Both the position numbers and the translations under genes were made by a program. A stretch of 64,000 nt of DNA, from NCBI RefSeq assembly GCF_000577895.1, contig NZ_HG917868.1, positions 1,488,001 through 1,552,000 on the forward strand. The letters are read 5' to 3'. The notes under the pieces are model-generated. The model did not search any database. It was given only the letters and a program-made list of their open reading frames with translations, and had not been told where the DNA came from. Every line of letters begins with the position of its first letter. The stretch's first letter is position 1. Below are positions 35,574 through 44,282 of the stretch, piece after piece. The DNA comes from Clostridium bornimense. GTDB taxonomy: Bacteria; Bacillota; Clostridia; Clostridiales; Clostridiaceae.

Positions 35574-36809
35574 TTAATCTAACTTATGGATAAATAATCC
35601 ACTTCTAAGTTTAGGCTCAAACCATGTAGATTTTGGCGGCATTACTTCACCATTATCAGCTATATTCATTAATTCATCAATGGTTGTAGGATATAAAGCA
35701 AAAGCTACACCATTATACTTATCACCTAGTCGTTCTAGTTCCTTAAGTCCTCTTATTCCACCTACAAAATCAATCCTCTTATCTGTTCTAGGATCATTTA
35801 TTCCTAGTATAGGACATAAAAGATTATTTTGTAGAATAGAAACATCTAATGCTTCTAAAACAGTATCTTGAAATGTATCTTCTTTTGCCCTAATCTTATA
35901 CCATTCTTTGTTTAAATACATTCCAAACACATGTTTTTCTCTCGGTTTAAAACTTCCATAAGCTTTCTCTACATCGAATTTTTCCTTTACCTTCTCTAAT
36001 AATTCATTAGCTGTTAATCCATTTAAATCTTTAACAACTCTATTATAATCCATTATTTTTAGGTCTGAGCTAGGGAATAACACTGAAAGAAAATAATTAA
36101 ATTCCTCATCACCCTTATAACTTCTTACCAAATCTCTTCTAAGTTCACCAACTTTTACTGCTGATGCTGCTCTATGGTGTCCATCAGCTATATACGTACA
36201 AGGAACTTCTTTGAATAAACTCACAAGAGTATTTATTCTATCCTTATTGCTAACACACCATACAATATGTTCCACACCATCTTCTGCTAAAAAGTCCACA
36301 TTTGGTTCTTCACTTGTAATTTCTTCAACTAACTTATTAATTTCTTCTTTATCTCTATAAGTTAAGAAAATTGGACCAGTGTGAGCACCACATATATTTA
36401 CGTGATTAATTCTATCTAGCTCCTTATCTTCTCTTGTTTTTTCATGTTTTTTTATATTATTAGTCAAATAATCATCAATAGATGAACATGCAACTATTCC
36501 AGTTTGAACTCTTCTATCCATAATTAATCTATATATATATAATATACTTTTTGAGTCTTCAATAAGTATTCCATTCTCAATGAAACTTTTAAGATTTTCC
36601 TTTGCTTTTTCATAAACTCTTCTATCATATATATCAATAGTTTTAGGCAAATCTACTTCTGCTTTATCTATATGAAGAAAAGAATACATATTATCTTTTA
36701 CAATTTCCCTTGCTTCATCTGAATCCATTACATCATATGGTAATGCAGCTACCTTATGTGCAACGTCTTTTCTTGGTCTATATGCCTTAAACGGCCTTAT
36801 CATCACCAT
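35574..36809 (-). CDS. DUF1015 protein of the serine operon
   Basis: 411 residues, soluble. Conserved DUF1015 features: RPFKAYRP at the N-terminus, AALPYDVM, the charged motif KHEKTREDKELDR and ADGHHRAASA. The last resembles the nucleotide-binding arginine motif of the ParB/sulfiredoxin superfamily, which includes serine kinases; that comparison is mine. It overlaps serA by 23 bases and is the third gene after serC and serA. No serB-type phosphatase is seen here, so it is a candidate for the missing phosphoserine-to-serine step or a regulator of it. Confidence 0.8.
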   Translation of the reverse strand: MVMIRPFKAYRPRKDVAHKVAALPYDVMDSDEAREIVKDNMYSFLHIDKAEVDLPKTIDIYDRRVYEKAKENLKSFIENGILIEDSKSILYIYRLIMDRRVQTGIVACSSIDDYLTNNIKKHEKTREDKELDRINHVNICGAHTGPIFLTYRDKEEINKLVEEITSEEPNVDFLAEDGVEHIVWCVSNKDRINTLVSLFKEVPCTYIADGHHRAASAVKVGELRRDLVRSYKGDEEFNYFLSVLFPSSDLKIMDYNRVVKDLNGLTANELLEKVKEKFDVEKAYGSFKPREKHVFGMYLNKEWYKIRAKEDTFQDTVLEALDVSILQNNLLCPILGINDPRTDKRIDFVGGIRGLKELERLGDKYNGVAFALYPTTIDELMNIADNGEVMPPKSTWFEPKLRSGLFIHKLD

Positions 36810-37725
36810 CTAAATCTTTCCCCCCAAATTCATTAATAATTGCTACTATTTCTTCTCCTATTCTCTTTTGAGCTTCAATAGTAGAACCACCTATATGAGG
36901 AGTTGCACTTACCTTTGGATGATTTACTAATTCTGCATTTTCATTTGGCTCTTTTTCAAATACATCTAACGCTGCTCCAGCAATCTCTCCGTTATTTAAA
37001 GCATTTAATAATGCCTTTTCATCTACAACTCCACCTCTAGCGCAATTGATTAAATAAGCGCTATTTTTCATAATGTTTAATTCTTTTTCTCCAATTACAG
37101 CTCCTACTGATTTTATAAATGGAATATGAAGAGATACAAAATCACTAACTTTTAATAATTCTTCTTTTTCTAAGAATTTATATTCGTCATATCCATCAAC
37201 TTTTCCAGTAATATCAGTATAAACCACCTTCATACCTAATGCATTTGCTCTTTTTGCAGTTTCTCTTGCAATTCTACCAAATCCAATAAGTCCTAAAGTT
37301 TTTCCTCCTAATTCAAATCCTTCATATTTCTTCTTTTCCCATTTTCCTTCTCTCATTGTAACATTAGCTATGTTAATAAATCTAGCTAATGCAAACATAT
37401 GTCCAATAGCAAGCTCAGCTACTGACGCTGATGAAGCAAGGGGAGTGTTTCTTACAGTTATACCATTTTCTTCAGCATACTTAACATCTATATTGTCTAC
37501 GCCAACTCCACCTCTTATCACTAATTTTAATTTTCCAGTTTTTAAAGCTTCATCTATAAGTTCTTTTCTTACTTTTGTCGCTGATCTTACTACAATAACA
37601 TCAACTTCTTTAATCTTATTAAATAAATCTTCACCCTTATATTGATTATCATCTACATCATATCCTAATGCTTTAAGATTCTCTAAAGCTTCTACTTCCA
37701 TTCCATCATTAACTAATATTTTCAT
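36787..37725 (-). CDS. serA: D-3-phosphoglycerate dehydrogenase (short form)
   Basis: 312 residues. NAD-binding GLIGFGRIA, the substrate Arg in IRGGVGVDN, the catalytic Glu in FEKEPNE and His in TPHIGGST are present. The C-terminal ACT/ASB regulatory domains of long SerA are absent, so feedback by serine on the enzyme is not expected; control is at the T-box. First step of serine synthesis. It is 23 bases downstream of serC. Confidence 0.93.
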   Translation of the reverse strand: MKILVNDGMEVEALENLKALGYDVDDNQYKGEDLFNKIKEVDVIVVRSATKVRKELIDEALKTGKLKLVIRGGVGVDNIDVKYAEENGITVRNTPLASSASVAELAIGHMFALARFINIANVTMREGKWEKKKYEGFELGGKTLGLIGFGRIARETAKRANALGMKVVYTDITGKVDGYDEYKFLEKEELLKVSDFVSLHIPFIKSVGAVIGEKELNIMKNSAYLINCARGGVVDEKALLNALNNGEIAGAALDVFEKEPNENAELVNHPKVSATPHIGGSTIEAQKRIGEEIVAIINEFGGKDLDGDDKAV

Positions 37726-37748
37726 AACAAATAGCCCCCCAAAATTAT

Positions 37749-38822
37749 CTATTTAAGATTTAAAATATCTTCGATATTCTCTAATAGTTCCTTAATATCA
37801 TCTAAAGTCATTTCAGCCATATGTGCAATTCTAAATGTCTTTTCTTTCAAATCTCCATATCCGTTTGATATAGCAAATCCTCTTTTACCTAATTCTTTAT
37901 TTAAATCAGCTACTGAAATTCCCCTTGTATTTTTGATAGCTGTCACTGTATTTGATAAGTGTTTTTCATCCCCAAATAAATCAAAATATTTTTTCGCCCA
38001 AGCTCTCACATACTTAGCCATTTCAATATGTCTATTAAATCTATTGTCTAATCCTTCTTCTAACATTAAATCAAGAGCATAATCTAAAGCATACATATGT
38101 GAAATTGATGGTGTTGATGGATATTGATAATCCTTCTTTTGAATAAAGTTATAAAGTTGTAAAAGATCTAAATAATATCCTCTAAATTCAATTGTTTTTG
38201 CTCTTTCTAAAGCTTTCTTAGAAAATGTACAAATTGCTAGTCCAGGAGGCAATCCTATAGCTTTTTGTGAAGATGTAACACAAATATCAATTCCTAATTT
38301 ATCAACTTCTATCTTGCTTCCAGCTGCAGATGATACTGCATCTATGCAAAATACTACTTCTGGATATTTTTTTACTACTTCTGCAATTTCTTCAATAGGA
38401 TTCATAATTCCTGTTGATGTTTCATTATGTGTTACAAAAATACTATCATATTTTCCTGTTGATAATGCATCATCTACCATTTCTGGTGTGATTGCTTCTC
38501 CCATTTCCACAGCAAATAAATCTGCTGGTACATTGTTGAATTTAGCCATTTCATACCATCTCTTACCAAAAGCACCAATTGAAAATACTGCTGCCCTCTT
38601 CTTAGTAGTACAACGAATAGCTCCTTCCATTAATCCACTACCAGATGAAGTAGATAATAATATTTCTTCTTTTGTATAAAATACCTTTCTTAACTTATCA
38701 CTAATACCTCTTTGAAGTGCTGAAGCATCTTTACTTCTATGCCCTATCATTGGTGTAGCCATTTTTTCTAAAACATCTTTTCTAACTTCTACTGGACCTG
38801 GAATAAATAATTTCTTATGCAT
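37749..38822 (-). CDS. serC: class V aminotransferase, phosphoserine transaminase role
   Basis: 357 residues. The sequence belongs to the alanine-glyoxylate/serine-pyruvate aminotransferase subgroup (PGPVEVRKDVL, then SGSGLMEGAI), with PLP lysine in TSSQKAIGLPPG. Many clostridia use this subgroup as SerC; pairing with serA behind a serine T-box supports that function. It is the first gene of the operon and follows the riboswitch. Confidence 0.85.
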   Translation of the reverse strand: MHKKLFIPGPVEVRKDVLEKMATPMIGHRSKDASALQRGISDKLRKVFYTKEEILLSTSSGSGLMEGAIRCTTKKRAAVFSIGAFGKRWYEMAKFNNVPADLFAVEMGEAITPEMVDDALSTGKYDSIFVTHNETSTGIMNPIEEIAEVVKKYPEVVFCIDAVSSAAGSKIEVDKLGIDICVTSSQKAIGLPPGLAICTFSKKALERAKTIEFRGYYLDLLQLYNFIQKKDYQYPSTPSISHMYALDYALDLMLEEGLDNRFNRHIEMAKYVRAWAKKYFDLFGDEKHLSNTVTAIKNTRGISVADLNKELGKRGFAISNGYGDLKEKTFRIAHMAEMTLDDIKELLENIEDILNLK

Positions 38823-38913
38823 GAATTTTCCCCCTTAAATTTAAAAATAACAAATTTGCTTCATCATAAGTGTACTACCCCTAATATACTTATGATATAT
38901 ACTTTTATATAAC

Positions 38914-39154
38914 AAAAAAGACATCCTCCCTAAAAGGGACGAATGTCTCGTGTTGCCACCCTAATTGATTACAATATGTTCATTTAGAACAAATTATAAT
39001 CCTCTCTAATGTTTTAACGGTTTTCTCCGTATTACTCATCGTAATAAGCCTCCAAGGCGGATTCACATTGAACTTGTATCGATTTGCACCAACCATCGAC
39101 TCTCTTAAACACCTTCTAATGTTACTATTCTCTTCAACAGCTAATATTCATCTT
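38914..39154 (-). promoter_or_regulatory. serine T-box riboswitch
   Basis: On the minus strand the leader has stem I with the distal GGTTGGTGCAAA element, a specifier in GTGAATCCGCC (UCC, Ser, at 39059-39061), the T-box AGGGTGGCAACACG (38949-38962) and a terminator hairpin with T6 (38914-38947). The TGGC in the T-box would pair with a GCCA tRNA 3' end, matching the G73 discriminator of tRNA-Ser. Uncharged tRNA-Ser would favour the antiterminator and serC-serA expression. Confidence 0.93.
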
Positions 39155-39160
39155 GGTAAT

Positions 39161-39189
39161 ATAATACATCAAAATACTGGCACTGTCAA
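39161..39189 (-). promoter_or_regulatory. promoter of the ser operon
   Basis: TTGACA (39184-39189), a 17-base spacer and TATTAT (39161-39166) on the minus strand, about 10 bases before the expected T-box leader start. Confidence 0.88.
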
Positions 39190-39749
39190 CATATTTTTGT
39201 ATATTTATTCAATTTACCATAATATTGATTTTTATTAGATGTGTCTTATAGAAACACATATGTTCTATAACATAAAACTAATTTATTTTTTTTATTATAT
39301 TTCTAATAATTTAATAACATATTTGTTTTTTTATTTAATAAAAATATAAATCAAAAATATATCTTTCCTATTTCTCCGATGGTATTTTGTATATAAATAC
39401 ACAAAATATACTTTTTACTCATATGTATCTTTTTAAAGAAAACAAAAATTAGTTTATAAAAAATACTCCAACTGAATATATACAATTACTTAAAACAATC
39501 ATTATATAAAAAAATAATTTCCACCCAGAGTCACACTAAGCGGTGAAAAATAGGTGGAAATATACTCATATTAAATTCCTGGCTAAATAGCTTACTTCCT
39601 AGCTAATTTAACTACACTTTCAACATGGCTCGAGAGGACAGAATAAATGTCATTTGAGTATGCCCGTTCTCGGAAACATATCCACTGCGTTTTTGGGGCT
39701 ATCGGTAGACGGGAACATATCGATAACTACATTACATCACTAATGACTC
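39190..39749. other. host-prophage junction region, candidate attL
   Basis: 39190-39570 is extremely AT-rich with no ORF, a short inverted repeat (39246-39270) and a longer one (ATTTCCACC/GGTGGAAAT, 39517-39561). From about 39576 composition shifts to the prophage type. Two near-direct repeats lie there: TTCCTGGCTAA / TTCCTAGCTAA (39576 and 39596) and CGGAAACATATC / CGGGAACATATC (39671 and 39710). Serine recombinase attachment sites have such imperfect repeats, but the right end is outside the window. Confidence 0.4.
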
Positions 39750-40649
39750 TTATACTTCCAACGCTTCCTTCGCCATCTGAGCATAGTCTTCAACACCAGA
39801 TACAATTGCAAACTCAGCAATTGAAACTGGGTATGCAGCAACTAATTCAATAATATGCTCTTTCATCTTAGGCCAGTAATATCCACCAGCTTCTTTATAA
39901 GCAAAAATCAGAGCTTCTAGCCCCTCTTCTCCAAAAGCCTTATAATGAAAAACAAAGTCATTTGATATATCCGTAACCTTTGCTTCGGTCCAGTCGATTA
40001 ATCCAATTACATTAGCATCTTTATCAATCATAGTATGGCCAGCATGAATATCTCCATGAATCAATCCAGTTTTCATTGGCCACACTTCATCATCATTAAT
40101 CCATGCCTGCCATCTGTTCCATAGGTTCTCACCAACACCAAACTTTGCTTTTACATCATCCATACGCTGCTTCATTGATATTCTTACCTCTTCTGGGGTT
40201 TGCACTACTAGTCCAAGCTCTGTAGCCTTATCACTAGGTATGCTATGAAGCTCTGCTAACACTCTACCAAGAGACTTGTGGAATGATTCTGGAATATTGT
40301 TAATATCTATTTCCCAAACATAATTTCCTATATTATGGTCTATAGTTCCTGCTGGCACACCAGATAACTTCTTGTAAGCGATTAGCTCATCCGTATAAAT
40401 AATCCAATTTGGTGCCTGAAAAGATTTCGCATACTGATTAACCAAATCTAATGCTTGTTTTTCTACCTTTGTTCTAGGCATAACATCTTCCCGCCTCGGC
40501 AACCTTAGAACCCAGTCAATTCCACTTTCATCTTGTGCAAATACAACTTGAAAATCAAGCCCGGATTCATTAAACTGCATTGTTTCTTCCTTTAGAATAA
40601 TATTATGTTTTTTAGTTATTTCCTTAATTTGTTTCATATCTTTACTCAT
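39750..40649 (-). CDS. mph: macrolide 2'-phosphotransferase, Mph(B)-like
   Basis: 299 residues of the APH/kinase fold. The catalytic loop HGDIHAGHT and metal motif GLIDWTEA are intact, as is the nucleotide-pocket region [11 protein letters not shown] typical of Mph enzymes. The ATG at 40649 has GGAG 8 bases upstream; the GTG at 40658 overlaps the SD. It would inactivate macrolides by GTP-dependent phosphorylation of the desosamine 2'-OH. Last gene of the cargo operon; subtype needs alignment. Confidence 0.9.
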   Translation of the reverse strand: MSKDMKQIKEITKKHNIILKEETMQFNESGLDFQVVFAQDESGIDWVLRLPRREDVMPRTKVEKQALDLVNQYAKSFQAPNWIIYTDELIAYKKLSGVPAGTIDHNIGNYVWEIDINNIPESFHKSLGRVLAELHSIPSDKATELGLVVQTPEEVRISMKQRMDDVKAKFGVGENLWNRWQAWINDDEVWPMKTGLIHGDIHAGHTMIDKDANVIGLIDWTEAKVTDISNDFVFHYKAFGEEGLEALIFAYKEAGGYYWPKMKEHIIELVAAYPVSIAEFAIVSGVEDYAQMAKEALEV

Positions 40650-40677
40650 TAAAATCACTCCTATCTAAAAACTTTTT

Positions 40678-41529
40678 TCAAATTTCAGTTATAAAACTCG
40701 ATACACGCTTTGATATTGCATTAATAATCTTATCCCAATCATTATAGTGAAGCTCATGCCCAGCACCCTCTAAGGTAACCAATACAGCATTTGGTATAAC
40801 TTCAGAAAGATAAACTCCATGCTCATAGGGTATAATAGGGTCTTCTGTTCCGTGAATTACAAGTGTAGGAACATTAATTTCGCTGGTTCTAGATAAATAC
40901 AAACCCCAACCTCTAATAAATCCATGATTATCTATACTCTGCAAATTACTAGCTCTATTAAATTCCTCTTCATTCAGCCTTCTTATTTTCTCTTCATCAA
41001 ATATATTTTTAGACCCGACAAGAACTTTACTTTTTTTAATAAAGCATTCTATCACTTCATCTTTGTCTTGCCAATTTTTAATTTTAAGCTCACCTAAGGC
41101 TTCTGTTACTTTACTATCCTTTTTAGGAAGATTAGAATCAAAATTTGATGTCATAATTAATGAAATGGTTAGAACTCTGTCTGGGTGTTTAAGAGCTATT
41201 ATCTGCGTAATAATTCCACCCATAGACATACCAACTATGTGAGCCTTATCAACCTTATAGGCATCTAGTACCTCAATTGCATCATCAGCCAAATCCTCAA
41301 AAGTATACTCTGGATGACCATATGCGTAAGTAATTGATTTACCTGTATCTCTATTGTCATAACGTATAACATGAAACCCTTTATTGCTTAATCTCTTACA
41401 AAAGTCTTCTTCCCAATAGATCATTGATGCAGTAGCTCCCATAATTAACAAGATTGTTGGATTATTAATATCTCCAAAGCTCTCAGTACAGATATGAACA
41501 TTATTAAAGTGAATTATTTTTTCCGTCAT
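40678..41529 (-). CDS. alpha/beta hydrolase, possible macrolide esterase
   Basis: 283 residues. Nucleophile elbow GMSMGG, an oxyanion region ILLIMGATASM and RYDNRDTGKS, the acid in HGTEDPIIP and the catalytic His in GAGHELH give a complete triad. The DNRDTG signature and the location beside mph resemble EstT/EstX-type hydrolases, of which EstT opens macrolide lactones; macrolide specificity here is an inference. Two starts are possible (41568 and 41529); 41529 gives the usual family N-terminus. Confidence 0.72.
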   Translation of the reverse strand: MTEKIIHFNNVHICTESFGDINNPTILLIMGATASMIYWEEDFCKRLSNKGFHVIRYDNRDTGKSITYAYGHPEYTFEDLADDAIEVLDAYKVDKAHIVGMSMGGIITQIIALKHPDRVLTISLIMTSNFDSNLPKKDSKVTEALGELKIKNWQDKDEVIECFIKKSKVLVGSKNIFDEEKIRRLNEEEFNRASNLQSIDNHGFIRGWGLYLSRTSEINVPTLVIHGTEDPIIPYEHGVYLSEVIPNAVLVTLEGAGHELHYNDWDKIINAISKRVSSFITEI

Positions 41530-41581
41530 AAATATCACCACTTTCTTACTTTCATCTGAAATTATCATTACCTATACCCCA

Positions 41582-42182
41582 TTAAGGTCGAGTAATTTGA
41601 TTAGTAACCGCCTCGAATAATAACTCTCTAATTTTTTCATAATTATATTGCTGCAAATCTCCTTTTTGAGAGCCTATTAGTAATGCCGATCTTAAAACTC
41701 CAGCTATAACGCCTGGGTCTTCATCGATAACCTCCTTAGAGTTTTGACGCGACTTTATAAACTCCATAAGAGGAACAATACTTCTTAGATGCTCCGAACC
41801 AACATACTCTGGATTTAGTTTTCTTGAAACAAGTTTATACTCCTCAATGTCGTAAACCAGTCTTTGAGTTAAAATCTTTGTTTCTAGTTCTAAAGCCATC
41901 TCATTTAAATATATCTTTATAGCTGAACGTATATCATTAGCAGCCAAAACTTTTGGCCAAACCTGCTTTTCAATTTGTTCTCCCTCATGCGCTAACAATT
42001 CCATATATAGCATTTCTTTTGATTCGAAAAATATATAAAAAGAACTCTTTGCAATGCCGACTGATGAAGTAATATCCTCAAGAGATGTACTTTTAAAACC
42101 TTTATCTATAAAAAAAACGATAGGAAACTTTAAGCAATTCCTTTCGAATTTTTTCTTTTTCTAACTCTGTAAATTTAGCCAT
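41582..42182 (-). pseudogene. TetR-family regulator, frameshifted at a T8 run
   Basis: From ATG 42182 (GGAGG 11 bases upstream) the reading is MAKFTELEKEKIRKELL and then stops soon after eight T (42110-42117). With seven T the frame continues as IDKGFKSTSLEDITSSVGIAK, a canonical TetR helix-turn-helix, and through to 41582 as a ~200-residue protein. The downstream ORF opening at 42013 contains only the ligand domain. It may be a true mutation, slipped-strand switching or a read error. It is the first gene of the cargo operon. Confidence 0.85.
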
Positions 42183-42205
42183 AACATAATGTACCTCCAT
42201 ATAAA

Positions 42206-42240
42206 AACATAAAAACAAAATATTCATTTGTTTTTATGTT
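42206..42240. promoter_or_regulatory. TetR-type operator
   Basis: AACATAAAAACAAA and TTTGTTTTTATGTT form a perfect 14-bp inverted repeat around 7 bases, between the -10 region and the tetR start. Size, symmetry and position fit autoregulation of the tetR-hydrolase-mph operon. Confidence 0.75.
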
Positions 42241-42264
42241 AGCATGGAGGGATATAAAAATCAA
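42236..42264 (-). promoter_or_regulatory. promoter of the macrolide-resistance operon
   Basis: TTGATT (42259-42264), a 17-base spacer and TAACAT (42236-42241) on the minus strand; the -10 box overlaps the outer arm of the operator, so a bound repressor would block it. Confidence 0.6.
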
Positions 42265-42293
42265 GTAAATTTAGTTTTGTTTTAACACAAAGG

Positions 42294-43865
42294 TTATATT
42301 TCTATATCAATTTCGATTCCTGATTTGAATTCAACGGTGAGCTTATCTTCATATATCGTAACCTTTTCAATGAGACGCCTTACTAACTGCTCATTATATT
42401 CCTCCAACTCGTAGGATTGTTCATTCAAGAAATCAGTTATTTCAGCTATTCGTTGCCTTTTTCCTTCTCGCTCTGCATTTTCAACTAGTGCATTTTGCTT
42501 TAATTCTCGAAGGCGGTAAATTTCATCAGCCACATCTTCATAGTCATTCTTGGACTTTGCTTGTATAAGAAGCTGTTGTTGTAATTCTTCCAATTTGCCA
42601 TCAATATCATCGGTGGCATTATCATTTTCTTCATTAAATACAGTAGCTATGTTTTTCTGCAAGGTTGAGAGGAAGGGTTCTTTGTTAGCCAAAAGCTCGT
42701 TAATAGCCTTGACCACTGCTGTCTGCAATGTTTCCTCGTTTATGGTAGGAGCAGTGCATTCAGAGCCTTTTTCCTCTAAACGACTGACACATCTCCAAAC
42801 AATAGACTTGTAGCCTCTGTTATTCCAATGTACCCGTCGGTAAATATCGCCGCAGTGTCCGCAGTAAACAATACTCGATAAAGCATACTTGCTGCTATAG
42901 ACTCGCTTTTTACCGCCTTTGCGGCCACGAAGATTTGCTCTTCGAACCATCTCTTCTTGAACTTGCATAAAAAGCTCCCTTGGAATAATCGGCTCATGGC
43001 TGTTTTCTACATAATACTGGGGAACGATGCCGTTATTCTTGACCCGCTTTTTAGAAAGGAAATCAACCGTATATGTCTTTTGTAGAAGGGCATCACCGAT
43101 GTACTTTTCATTCTGCAATATCTTTTTTAGTGTTTCTGGTCTCCATTTGGCTTTGCCTGCCGCTGTAAGAATACCGTCTGCTTCTAGTCCTCTTGATATT
43201 TGTAAAAGACTAGCTCCTTCAAGGTACTCTCTATAAATCCGTTTAACAACCTCTGCACCCTCGGGGTCGATGACTAGTTGCTTGTTTTCATCCTTGGTGT
43301 ATCCAAGGAAACGCTTATGGTTGACCTGGACTTCACCTTGTTGATATCGATACTGAATGCCCAGCTTAACGTTCTGACTTAAGGATTGGCTTTCCTGTTG
43401 GGCAAGGGAAGCCATAATAGTCAGCATAATTTCACCCTTGGAATCCATGGTGTTGATATTTTCTTTTTCAAAGAATACAGCGATGTTTTTATCTTTTAAC
43501 TGACGGATGTATTTAAGGCAGTCTAACGTGTTTCTGGCAAATCGGCTGATGGATTTTGTAATGATCATGTCTATTTTTCCTGCCATACATTCCTCAATCA
43601 TGCGGTTGAACTCTTCACGCTTTTTGGTATTTGTACCTGTGATACCATCATCCGCAAAAATCCCTGCCAATTCCCATTCCTTGTTTTTCTTAATATAGTT
43701 TGTATAATGTTCAATCTGAATTTCATAACTTGAAGCCTGCTCCTCACTATCCGTTGAAACACGACAGTAAGCAGCCACTCGTATTTTGGGTTTGCTCTCA
43801 CTAGTTTTATTATTTCCGACTCGTTTAATTGCCGGAATCACTGTGACATTTCTACTCACTGCCAC
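42294..43865 (-). CDS. large serine recombinase (C)
   Basis: 523 residues. The resolvase domain has [11 protein letters not shown] with the nucleophilic Ser, and [11 protein letters not shown] with the conserved Arg; a recombinase domain (about 175-300), a zinc-ribbon CxxC (CGHCG) and a C-terminal coiled coil (about 395-470) follow. GTG start at 43865 with GAGGTG upstream. It is third in a tandem recombinase operon and adjacent to the cargo and putative attL, so it is likely part of the integration/excision machinery. Confidence 0.92.
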   Translation of the reverse strand: MAVSRNVTVIPAIKRVGNNKTSESKPKIRVAAYCRVSTDSEEQASSYEIQIEHYTNYIKKNKEWELAGIFADDGITGTNTKKREEFNRMIEECMAGKIDMIITKSISRFARNTLDCLKYIRQLKDKNIAVFFEKENINTMDSKGEIMLTIMASLAQQESQSLSQNVKLGIQYRYQQGEVQVNHKRFLGYTKDENKQLVIDPEGAEVVKRIYREYLEGASLLQISRGLEADGILTAAGKAKWRPETLKKILQNEKYIGDALLQKTYTVDFLSKKRVKNNGIVPQYYVENSHEPIIPRELFMQVQEEMVRRANLRGRKGGKKRVYSSKYALSSIVYCGHCGDIYRRVHWNNRGYKSIVWRCVSRLEEKGSECTAPTINEETLQTAVVKAINELLANKEPFLSTLQKNIATVFNEENDNATDDIDGKLEELQQQLLIQAKSKNDYEDVADEIYRLRELKQNALVENAEREGKRQRIAEITDFLNEQSYELEEYNEQLVRRLIEKVTIYEDKLTVEFKSGIEIDIEI

Positions 43866-43868
43866 TTG

Positions 43869-44282
43869 TTACACCTCACTTTCTATCAAACTGTAAGCAT
43901 ATTCTGCCTGCTTATATGGATCGTCATATTTTTGTACCAGAGGTTTTGCTTTGAACTTTACAGGATAATCCGTTTTTGGTACATCTTTAGGCTCCCATAT
44001 CCGTCCAAGTTTTTCTGCTCGCTTTTGTTTTTCTAACCTTGCTTTTTCAAATATCTCCTCATCAATAATTGGAGGATAGAATTCGTCTCCAAGGTATTGC
44101 TTGTTCTGTAGCATCCTACTTACTGTGGCATGGTAGCAATCTATCCCAGCTTTTATTGCAGCATTCTTCAAGGATAATCCTGACAAGTAACCTGAAAATA
44201 ACTCTTTTACTTGTTCTGCTGCTTTATCATCTACAACAGCCTTTCCATCTTCAATTCTATATCCATAGGGTGTGTGACCCAT
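43869..44282 (-). CDS. small recombinase-domain protein
   Basis: 137 residues that correspond to only the central DNA-binding (Recombinase) domain: GHTPYGYRIEDGK at the N-terminus and QNKQYLGDEFYPPIID. It lacks the catalytic resolvase domain. Its start abuts the stop of the upstream recombinase and its end is 3 bases before the next. Such a small middle gene between two full serine recombinases recurs in Firmicute elements and may act as an accessory or directionality factor; that is inference. Confidence 0.8.
   Translation of the reverse strand: MGHTPYGYRIEDGKAVVDDKAAEQVKELFSGYLSGLSLKNAAIKAGIDCYHATVSRMLQNKQYLGDEFYPPIIDEEIFEKARLEKQKRAEKLGRIWEPKDVPKTDYPVKFKAKPLVQKYDDPYKQAEYAYSLIESEV

Noticed and set aside
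39241-39570. Insertion sequence relic in the AT-rich gap
   Set aside because: Short inverted repeats are present, but there is no transposase fragment or target-site duplication.
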